A DNA stretch of 64,000 nt from Marinovum algicola (lineage in GTDB: Bacteria; Pseudomonadota; Alphaproteobacteria; Rhodobacterales; Rhodobacteraceae), in the NCBI RefSeq assembly GCF_900109145.1, contig NZ_FNYY01000010.1:1-64000 (forward strand), read 5' to 3'. Under the pieces are notes generated by a model. It was not told where the DNA came from. It saw only the letters and a list, made by a program, of their open reading frames with translations, and did no database searches. This document shows positions 25,155 to 31,985 of this stretch, one piece after another. How positions within the stretch are numbered: the first letter of the stretch is position 1; each line of letters begins with the position of its first letter. The position numbers and the translations under genes are program-made.

Positions 25155-27880
25155 ACACCGTCAACCTGCTGATCCTGGTCTGCACGGTCTATGTGGCGCT
25201 GCTCTTCCTCGTCGCCTTCGTGGCCGAGCGCAGCGCCATGCGCGGCCGCGGCCGCTGGCTGCGCTCGCCGATGGTCTACACCCTGTCGCTGTCGATCTAT
25301 TGCACCGCCTGGACGTTTTACGGCGCCGTCGGCTATGCCGCGCGATCGGGGCTTGAATATATCACCATCTACCTCGGGCCGACCATCGTGATGATCGGCT
25401 GGTGGTGGGTGCTGCGCAAGCTGGTGCGGGTCGGCCGGGCGCAGCGGGTGACCTCGATCGCCGACCTGATCTCGGCGCGGTTCGGCAAGTCGAACCTGCT
25501 CGCGGTCGGTGTCACCATCCTCGCCGTGGTCGGCACCACGCCTTACATCGCGCTGCAATTGCAATCGGTGACCCTGTCCTTCGCCTCTTTCGCCGATGCG
25601 GTGGGCCAGCCCGGGCCGGGGGACGGCGCGCGCGCCTCGACGGCGCTCTGGGTGGCGATGGGGCTGGCGCTCTTTACCGTGCTCTTCGGCACCCGCAATC
25701 TCGATGCCAACGAACGTCACCACGGCGTCGTCATGGCCATCGCCGTCGAGGCGGTGGTCAAGCTGGTGGCGTTACTGGCGGTGGGCGTCTTCGTGGTCTG
25801 GGGCCTTTCCGGCGGGGTGAACGAGACCCTGGCGCGGATCGATGCCTCGAAGATCGGCAACTGGCAGATGGACGGCGGCCGCTGGGCGGCGCTGACCTTC
25901 CTGTCGGCGGCGGCCTGCCTCTGCCTGCCGCGGATGTTTCAGGTGATGGTGGTGGAAAACGCCGACGAGGCGCATCTGCGCACCGCCTCCTGGGCCTTTC
26001 CCGGCTATCTGCTGCTGATGAGCCTGTTTGTCGTGCCGATCGCGGTGATGGGGCTCGAACGGCTGCCCGAGGGCGCGAACCCCGATCTCTTTGTCCTCAC
26101 CCTGCCGCTGGCCGAGGGCCAGACCGCATTGGCGATCTTTTCCTTTCTCGGAGGCTTTTCCTCGGCGACCTCGATGGTGATCGTGGCGGCGTTGGCGCTG
26201 GCGACCATGGTGTCGAACCATATGGTGATGCCGCTCTGGCTGCGCTGGACCGGCGGGCGGGCCAGCGTATCGGGGGACGTGCGCCATGTGGTGCTGCTGT
26301 CACGGCGGATTTCCATCGCCGGGGTGGTGGCGCTGGGATACGTCTATTACCGCACCACCGGCGGCGGCGCGGCGCTGGCCTCGATCGGGCTGGTCAGTTT
26401 CGCCGGGGTGGCGCAGGTGTTGCCGGTGATGATCGGCGGGCTCTACTGGCGTGGCGCGACACGGCTTGGCGCGCTGGCGGGGCTGAGCGTCGGCTTCGGG
26501 CTCTGGGGCTACGCGCTGTTCCTGCCGAGCCTCGGCGGCGGGATCATGCCGCAGGACATCCTCGCGAACGGCCCGCTCGGCATCGCCTGGCTGCGGCCGC
26601 AGGCGCTCTTTGGCATCGAGGGGCTCGATCCGCTGGTGCATGCGGTGCTCTGGTCGCTTCTGCTCAATGCGCTGACCTTCTTCACCGTGTCGCTCGCCAC
26701 GTTCCCGACGCCGCTGGAGCGGCTTCAGGGGGCGCAATTCGTCAATGTGCTCAATCAGGCCGGCTCGGCGCGTAGCTGGTCGGCCGGGGCGGCGCAGGCC
26801 GAGGACCTGATGGTCATGGCGCAGCGTATCCTCGGCGCGCCCGAGGCGCAGGCGTTTTTCGAGCAGGAGGCGGAACGGCAATCGGGCCGGGCGGTGCGCC
26901 CCGGCGCCCTGCCGGAGCCGAACCCGGATTTCCTGCAACGGCTGGAGCGCGAGCTGTCGGGCTCGGTCGGGGCGGCCACGGCGCATGCCATGGTGGCGCA
27001 GATCGTCGGCGGCGCCAGCGTCTCGGTGCGGGAACTGCTGGCGGTGGCCGACGAAACTGCGCAGATGATCGAATATTCCGACCGGCTCGAGGCGCAGTCC
27101 AAGGAACTGGCCGCCACCGCCGCCAAGCTGCGCGAGGCCAATGACAAGCTGACCCGGCTGTCGGTGCAGAAGGACGCCTTCCTGAGCCAGATCAGCCACG
27201 AGCTGCGCACGCCGATGACCTCGATCCGGGCGTTTTCCGAGATCCTGCGCGACACCGCCGATGTCTCGCCCGAGGAACAGCGGAAATATTCGTCGATCAT
27301 CCATGACGAATCCGTCCGGCTGACCCGGCTGCTCGACGATCTGCTCGATCTCAGCGTGCTGGAGAACGGCCAGGTCAACCTCAACATCCGCCAGGGCGAT
27401 CTGCGCGAGGCGCTGGACAAGGCGGTTTCGGCCGCCGCCGCCGAAGGCGATGCCGGGCTGCGGGTGCTGCGCGAGGATGCCGCCGCCCCGATCCGGCTGG
27501 AAACCGATTTCGACCGGCTGGGGCAGGTCTTCATCAATCTGATCGCCAATGCCCGCAAATATTGTGACGCCGCGGCGCCGGAATTGCGGATCACCACGCG
27601 GCCGCTCTCCGACGGGCAGGTGCAGGTGGATTTCGTCGACAATGGCTCGGGCATTCCGCTCGAGGCGCGCGACCTGATCTTCGAGAAATTCGCCCGTGCC
27701 AGCCCGCAGAGGGCCGGCGGGGCCGGGCTGGGCCTGTCGATCTGCCGCCAGATCATGGAGCGGCTGGGCGGGGCGGTGGATTACCTGCCGTCGGAGCGCA
27801 ATGCGCATTTCCGCGTCACCTTGCCTGCCACTGCCGCGGCTGCGCGGCCGGCACGGGGTAAGCCGAAGTTAACCAATTGA
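25151..27880 (+). CDS. Sodium:solute symporter-domain histidine kinase (CbrA/CrbS type)
   Basis: Residues 1 to about 520 form a solute:sodium symporter domain with many membrane segments (for example FYGAVGYAARSGLEYITIYLGP and PRMFQVMVVENAD). A coiled linker leads to the kinase H-box SQISHELRTPM (His683), N-box NLIANARKYC, DNGSGIPLEARDLIFEKF and GGAGLGLSICRQIM. Length 909 residues. In CbrA and CrbS the same fusion links transport of a metabolite (histidine, acetate) to signalling for carbon use. No PAS domain is evident between the transporter and kinase. It ends an overlapping three-gene unit with the receiver and two-TM protein. Confidence 0.93.
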   Translation: MNTVNLLILVCTVYVALLFLVAFVAERSAMRGRGRWLRSPMVYTLSLSIYCTAWTFYGAVGYAARSGLEYITIYLGPTIVMIGWWWVLRKLVRVGRAQRVTSIADLISARFGKSNLLAVGVTILAVVGTTPYIALQLQSVTLSFASFADAVGQPGPGDGARASTALWVAMGLALFTVLFGTRNLDANERHHGVVMAIAVEAVVKLVALLAVGVFVVWGLSGGVNETLARIDASKIGNWQMDGGRWAALTFLSAAACLCLPRMFQVMVVENADEAHLRTASWAFPGYLLLMSLFVVPIAVMGLERLPEGANPDLFVLTLPLAEGQTALAIFSFLGGFSSATSMVIVAALALATMVSNHMVMPLWLRWTGGRASVSGDVRHVVLLSRRISIAGVVALGYVYYRTTGGGAALASIGLVSFAGVAQVLPVMIGGLYWRGATRLGALAGLSVGFGLWGYALFLPSLGGGIMPQDILANGPLGIAWLRPQALFGIEGLDPLVHAVLWSLLLNALTFFTVSLATFPTPLERLQGAQFVNVLNQAGSARSWSAGAAQAEDLMVMAQRILGAPEAQAFFEQEAERQSGRAVRPGALPEPNPDFLQRLERELSGSVGAATAHAMVAQIVGGASVSVRELLAVADETAQMIEYSDRLEAQSKELAATAAKLREANDKLTRLSVQKDAFLSQISHELRTPMTSIRAFSEILRDTADVSPEEQRKYSSIIHDESVRLTRLLDDLLDLSVLENGQVNLNIRQGDLREALDKAVSAAAAEGDAGLRVLREDAAAPIRLETDFDRLGQVFINLIANARKYCDAAAPELRITTRPLSDGQVQVDFVDNGSGIPLEARDLIFEKFARASPQRAGGAGLGLSICRQIMERLGGAVDYLPSERNAHFRVTLPATAAAARPARGKPKLTN

Positions 27881-27939
27881 CGGCATAGATCATCGGGTAT
27901 GAGCAAAGAGCCCGCCGGGCTCGCGATGACCGGGAAATC

Positions 27940-29025
27940 ATGGCTGACACCCAACGCAAGAATCTGCTCCGGGATCTGGCCTCTGCCGCGCGCAGGGCGC
28001 AGGAGGTGCGGGAAATGTCGCCGGCCCGGGCGCTGCGACTGGGGCTGGCCCGCGCTGCCGCGCAGCTCTACGAGCTGCCGGTGCAGGTCACCGAGGTCAA
28101 GAGCACGGGGCTCGGCGGCGAGGAGGTTGCCGCCGCCTGCGGCCCGGACATGCTGCTGGCGTTGCTCGACGGGCCGGATGGCGCGCGCGGCGCAGTGGCG
28201 CTGAACCGGGCGATGGTGGCGGCGTTGATCGAGGTGCAGGTCATGGGCGTGGTCAGCACCCTCGAGCTGTCCGACCGGGCGTTGACGCCGACCGACGCCG
28301 CGATGGTGGCGCCCTGGCTCGATGCCGCCCTGGAACGGGTCGACCTTGCGCTTGCGGAGGGGCTGCCCGTGGGGACCGGCCCGGACTGTGGCAAGGCGGG
28401 CGACTGGCTGGTCGGCTACCGATTTGGCGCCATGGCCGAGGATGCCCGCGCGCTGGCGCTGGCGCTCGACGCGACCCGGTTTCACCTGCTGCGGCTGACG
28501 GTGGATGTGGCGCTGGGCCGACGGACCGGCGAGATCGCGCTGCTGCTGCCGGCCGCCGACATGGCCGAGCGCCGGAACCAGGCCGAACCCGCCGCAACGG
28601 CGGGCGAGAGTTTCTTGCAGGTTCCGGCCGAGCTGCGGGTCGTTGCCGGGCGCCTGTCGCTGCCCTTGTCGCGCGCCGGGGCATTGCGGCCCGGCGATGT
28701 GCTGCCGCTGGACCGGCTGGCGCTGGCCACGGCCGAACTGCGATCGGTTGACGGCACCCTGGCCGGGCAGGCGCGGCTGGGTCGCGTGGGCGAGCATTGG
28801 GCGGTGCGCTTTGGCCCGGCCGCGCGGCCCGAGCCCCCGGCCGAGCCAGTGGCGGATACACCAGCGCGCAGCGCGCCCGCCGGACCGGCGCGGCAGGTGC
28901 CGAAAGAGCAGGTGACGTCGCTGCCCGAACTGCCGCCCATGGATTTCGACGACCCGCCGGAGCCGGACACCGCGCCGGTGGCCTTGGACGGGACGCAGGA
29001 ACTGGGCAATGCCGGGTTCGAATGA
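27940..29025 (+). CDS. FliM/FliN-like protein (SpoA C-terminal domain)
   Basis: The 361-residue protein begins MADTQRKNLLRDLASAARRAQEV. Residues about 60-190 resemble the FliM middle domain, and about 205-275 carry a SpoA-type surface (VPAELRVVAGRLSLPLSRAGALRPGDVLPL). The last 80 residues are a proline-rich acidic tail. Proteins with this layout form part of the flagellar C-ring or type III secretion cytoplasmic ring. No other flagellar gene is in the window, so it is an orphan here; Rhodobacterales do carry such isolated FliM/N-like genes. It starts 59 bp after the symporter kinase and may share its transcript. Confidence 0.72.
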   Translation: MADTQRKNLLRDLASAARRAQEVREMSPARALRLGLARAAAQLYELPVQVTEVKSTGLGGEEVAAACGPDMLLALLDGPDGARGAVALNRAMVAALIEVQVMGVVSTLELSDRALTPTDAAMVAPWLDAALERVDLALAEGLPVGTGPDCGKAGDWLVGYRFGAMAEDARALALALDATRFHLLRLTVDVALGRRTGEIALLLPAADMAERRNQAEPAATAGESFLQVPAELRVVAGRLSLPLSRAGALRPGDVLPLDRLALATAELRSVDGTLAGQARLGRVGEHWAVRFGPAARPEPPAEPVADTPARSAPAGPARQVPKEQVTSLPELPPMDFDDPPEPDTAPVALDGTQELGNAGFE

Positions 29026-29039
29026 TCCCGGCGGCGGGC

Positions 29040-29471
29040 TCAGATCTGCCGCATCAGGTCGAGCTGCGGGCGCAGACCGGCGAGGTCGTAGCCGCCCTCG
29101 GCCGCCTTGGCGAGGATCTCGTCGGTCGAGCGGTCGCCGGCCATCGCCTGTGCCAGAGACCAGATCACCGTACAGCGCGTGCCAGAGGCGCAATAGGCCA
29201 GAACCGGCCCCTTTGCCTCGGCCACGAGCCGCGCCTGTTCAGCGATATTGTCCGGCGTCATGGTCTGATGGGTGAGCGGCAGGACGTGAAAGTCGAGCCC
29301 GGCCGCCTCGGCCGCCTGCCGCATCGCCTCGGCCTGAAGCGCCGGCGGCACCTCGGCATCGGGGCGGTTGCAGATGAGGGTCGAAAACCCCGCCTCGGCC
29401 AGCGCGGCGGCGTCTTCGGGCGTGATCTGGGGAGAGACGTGATAGCTCTCGTCAATGTGCCTGATATCCAT
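29040..29471 (-). CDS. DUF442 (TIGR01244-type) sulfur-transfer/phosphatase-like protein
   Basis: The 143-residue protein has the DUF442 pattern: ITPEDAAALAEAGFSTLICNRPDAE, HVLPLTHQTMTPDNI and the cysteine loop LAYCASGTRCTVIW, where the first Cys would be the reactive thiol. In the Blh/BigR systems this domain is fused to or encoded with a persulfide dioxygenase and YeeE/YedE permeases and acts on sulfane sulfur. Here the dioxygenase and the ArsR-type repressor are missing from the vicinity. It is last in a three-gene minus-strand unit with the two permease halves. Confidence 0.85.
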   Translation of the reverse strand: MDIRHIDESYHVSPQITPEDAAALAEAGFSTLICNRPDAEVPPALQAEAMRQAAEAAGLDFHVLPLTHQTMTPDNIAEQARLVAEAKGPVLAYCASGTRCTVIWSLAQAMAGDRSTDEILAKAAEGGYDLAGLRPQLDLMRQI

Positions 29472-29480
29472 GATGCCCTA

Positions 29481-29912
29481 TTAGGCCGGCGCGCCGTATC
29501 TGTCCAGTTGCCCTCTGATCGCCGGCGCCGCGAACATCCCGGCAAGCATCGCCGCGACAAAGACCGCATGGCCCCAATGGCCAAATCCCAGCGCCGCGAT
29601 GGAGGGGCCGGGGCAGAGCCCGGAGAGCCCCCAGCCCATGCCGAAGAGCACCGAGCCCAGCACCAGGTTGCGGCCGAGCTTCGGCTCTGGCGGGGCGGGG
29701 AAGCTGCCTCCGGTCAGCGGCGTGCCACGCCGGGTCAGCCGCCAGGCCAGCGCCATCGGCACGATCGCGCCGCCCATGACAAAGGCCAGCGTCGGATCCC
29801 AATCGCCAAAGACATCGAGCCAGCCCTGCACCTTGGCGGTGTCGGTCATGCCCGAGATGAACAGCCCGGCGCCAAACAGCGACCCGGCCAGCAAAGCCAT
29901 CAGATACCGCAT
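29481..29912 (-). CDS. YeeE/YedE sulfur-compound permease, half 2 (DUF6691-like)
   Basis: The 143-residue protein starts MRYLMALLAGSLFGAGLFISGMTD and contains GMGWGLSGLCPGPSIAALGFGHW, one of the two conserved cysteine-containing signature loops of YeeE/YedE transporters. It has about four membrane segments. It overlaps the upstream half-gene by one base (TGATG) and is 9 bp from the DUF442 gene. The two half-size proteins together equal one full-length YeeE/YedE and probably form a heterodimer for uptake or export of thiosulfate or a related sulfur species. Confidence 0.88.
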   Translation of the reverse strand: MRYLMALLAGSLFGAGLFISGMTDTAKVQGWLDVFGDWDPTLAFVMGGAIVPMALAWRLTRRGTPLTGGSFPAPPEPKLGRNLVLGSVLFGMGWGLSGLCPGPSIAALGFGHWGHAVFVAAMLAGMFAAPAIRGQLDRYGAPA

Positions 29913-30337
29913 CAGATCACTCCCAGAAGGTGGCGGAACAACACGACCGTCAGCGCCCCGGCGCCGATATAGAACACCGTGGCGACGATGCCGCGCAGCG
30001 ACAGCCGCGAAATGCCACAGACGCCATGGCCGGAGGTGCAGCCATTGGCCAGCCGGGTGCCGATGCCGACCAGCAGCCCGGCCGCCACCAGCACCGCCGG
30101 GTTGGTTGTCAGATGGGTGTCGGCCTCGGGAAACAGCGGCAGGAGCAGCAGCGGCAGGACAAAGACCCCGGCGAGAAAGATCAGCCGTTCCCCGACGGTG
30201 CCGCGACCGCTGCCATCGACCAGTCCACCAATGATGCCGCTGGCGCCCATGATCCGGCCGTTGCCGAGCAGGTACACCGCGCCGCCGCTGCCGATCAGCA
30301 GCCCGCCGACCAGCCCCCAAATCCAATCCGCTTCCAT
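29912..30337 (-). CDS. YeeE/YedE sulfur-compound permease, half 1
   Basis: The 141-residue protein contains LLIGSGGAVYLLGNGRIMGASGIIGG and GTRLANGCTSGHGVCGISRLS, the first signature loop with its conserved Cys. Four membrane segments are apparent. It begins the minus-strand unit with half 2 and the DUF442 gene. The 282 bp between it and the next plus-strand gene are A/T-rich near 30385-30415 (cttcatatattgataatgga), probably the promoter of this unit and possibly the site of a sulfide-responsive repressor. Confidence 0.88.
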   Translation of the reverse strand: MEADWIWGLVGGLLIGSGGAVYLLGNGRIMGASGIIGGLVDGSGRGTVGERLIFLAGVFVLPLLLLPLFPEADTHLTTNPAVLVAAGLLVGIGTRLANGCTSGHGVCGISRLSLRGIVATVFYIGAGALTVVLFRHLLGVI

Positions 30338-30619
30338 TCGTGCCGACCTTTTCCTGCGCCGGGCCGGTCTTCGGCCCGTCCTTCGAATACTTCATATATT
30401 GATAATGGAATGTGTTTCAAGGGGGGACATGCCGCGCCCGGATTGACGCGGGCTTGATGTGGGTCAACGCGCGCCCGACGGCATTGCCGACATACTGGGC
30501 AGCGCCGAGGAAAAAGAGCAAAAACCCACCGAAAATCGCCCGAAATACAACCCATGCGTGCAGAAACTGTTACTCGAATCTGAGAGTGTGCTACTGTCGC
30601 AGCTACGGGGAGGACCAAA

Positions 30620-30835
30620 ATGACCAGGATGCAATATCAGACATTGATCGCCGACATCGAAGCCCAGATCGCCGCCAGCGGCCCCTTGGACAAGGACCGT
30701 CTGCGCGCCCATCTGGCCGCGATGAAGCAAAAGGCGGGGACCGACCGCGTCCACTTTGGCCGCTATGGCACGCGGCCCGAGCAGGACCGCTTCGAGGAAG
30801 AGGTCGAAGCGCAGTTCGACAATCTTCCGGTCTGA
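30620..30835 (+). CDS. Small conserved-looking hypothetical protein (71 aa)
   Basis: I do not recognise this protein. It is hydrophilic and probably helical (YQTLIADIEAQIAASGPLDKDRLRAHLAAMKQKAG), with an acidic C-terminus. The start is well supported: ggggagg lies 7 bases upstream of the ATG. A stem-loop follows the stop. It is divergent from the YeeE/YedE unit. Confidence 0.7.
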   Translation: MTRMQYQTLIADIEAQIAASGPLDKDRLRAHLAAMKQKAGTDRVHFGRYGTRPEQDRFEEEVEAQFDNLPV

Positions 30836-30844
30836 GAGAACCGG

Positions 30845-30867
30845 GGCCTGCCCCCCGGGGGCGGGCC
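30845..30867. terminator. Bidirectional stem-loop between two convergent small genes
   Basis: The arms ggcctgcccc (30845-30854) and ggggcgggcc (30858-30867) pair with one G-T wobble around a 3-nt loop. It lies between the stop codons of convergent genes at 30835 and 30894. Confidence 0.55.
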
Positions 30868-30893
30868 TCATTCCGGCGCGATCGCAGCCGTCC

Positions 30894-31109
30894 TCAGCCG
30901 AGGGAAATGCCGACGATCACCATCATCAGCCCGATCACCGACAGAAACAGCGATCCGAGATTGCGCGGCAGCACCCGTTGCATCACCGCGCGCATCTCTG
31001 CATCGTCAAGGCCGGCCCTGCGCGCACGCATCACGGTGACGATGCACCAGACCAGCCCGAGCAATCCCACCACCGACAGCGCGGCGCCGCCCCAGATCAG
31101 CCAGTCCAT
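30894..31109 (-). CDS. Small two-TM membrane protein (71 aa)
   Basis: The protein MDWLIWGGAALSVVGLLGLVW... has a membrane helix at about 4-26 and another at about 50-70, joined by a charged loop containing RRAGLDDAEMRAVMQRVLPRN. I do not recognise a family of known function. The ATG at 31109 is chosen because ggagacgag precedes it; longer upstream readings lack a ribosome-binding site. It is divergent from the gapR gene. Confidence 0.75.
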   Translation of the reverse strand: MDWLIWGGAALSVVGLLGLVWCIVTVMRARRAGLDDAEMRAVMQRVLPRNLGSLFLSVIGLMMVIVGISLG

Positions 31110-31225
31110 ATCTCGTCTCCTGAGCAATTTCGCGCTTCGGTAATAGAAGCGGCGTGCCATCGCAAGGGTCTTGCGGTAAAGGCGCGGCAAAGCTAGCAAC
31201 ACCTGAAAACAGGCAGGAGCACATC

Positions 31226-31498
31226 ATGGACGTGACCGAGAACGAGAATGGTATCCCCGACAGCTACAAGGTGACCGCCGGCGAGCTGCGCCAGTTCATC
31301 GAACGCTTCGAGCGGCTGGACCAGGAAAAGAAGGACATCGCCGAACAGCAGAAAGAGGTGATGGCCGAGGCCAAGGCACGCGGATATGACACCAAGGTCA
31401 TGCGCAAGGTGATCGCGCTGCGCAAGCGCGACAAGGACGACATCGCCGAGGAAGAGGCGGTGCTCGAGATGTACAAGGAAGCGCTGGGCATGTCCTGA
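31226..31498 (+). CDS. gapR: GapR-family (DUF2312) nucleoid-associated protein
   Basis: The 90-residue protein has the complete DUF2312 pattern: AGELRQFIERFERLDQEKKDIAEQQKEVMAEAKARGYDTKVMRKVIALRKRDK, then an EEEAVLEMYKEAL ending. GapR of Caulobacter is a small coiled-coil protein that binds overtwisted DNA ahead of the replication fork and transcription and stimulates topoisomerases. ATG 31226 follows aggagcacatc. The next gene starts 4 bp downstream. Confidence 0.93.
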   Translation: MDVTENENGIPDSYKVTAGELRQFIERFERLDQEKKDIAEQQKEVMAEAKARGYDTKVMRKVIALRKRDKDDIAEEEAVLEMYKEALGMS

Positions 31499-31502
31499 GC
31501 CC

Positions 31503-31913
31503 ATGCACTGGGTCAAGATCATACATCTGCTCTGCGTCATGGGCTGGATGACCTCGATCTTCGCGGTCCCGCGCGCGCTGATCTATTGGAAGCGCGAATG
31601 GGCGCGGCTGGGGGAATTCGGCCCGCTGGGCGATCTGACCTATCGGCTCTATCGGTTTTCTGCCGGGCTCGGCGTCATCGCGCTTTTGACCGGGCTCTGG
31701 CTGGGATGGGCCTGGGCCTTCGCGCCCTGGGTCTGGGTCAAGCTGGGCCTGGTGGCACTGTTGGCCGGGCATTACGTCCTGACCGGCCGCATGGTGGCGC
31801 GGGCCCGGCTGGGCGAGTTCCGCGAAAGCGATCTTTACCTGCGGGTTTTTAACGAAATCAGCGTGTTGGGCGTGGTTGCCGTGCTCTGGGTGGTGGTGGT
31901 CAAACCGTTCTGA
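31503..31913 (+). CDS. CopD/HemJ-like membrane protein
   Basis: The 136-residue protein has four predicted membrane helices and starts MHWVKIIHLLCVMGWMTSIFAVPRALIYWKRE. A His in the first helix and the following W and PR are as in HemJ, the protoporphyrinogen oxidase of many alphaproteobacteria, and in CopD-type proteins. The rest of the protein is less typical of HemJ and other hemJ-like genes may exist elsewhere, so I do not assign that function. It starts 4 bp after gapR. Confidence 0.75.
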   Translation: MHWVKIIHLLCVMGWMTSIFAVPRALIYWKREWARLGEFGPLGDLTYRLYRFSAGLGVIALLTGLWLGWAWAFAPWVWVKLGLVALLAGHYVLTGRMVARARLGEFRESDLYLRVFNEISVLGVVAVLWVVVVKPF

Positions 31914-31985
31914 CCGGGCTTTGGCTTGTGGAGGTCCGGCACAGGGCCTACCTTCCGCCCCAGACCCATACGGAGCAGGCCCGCC

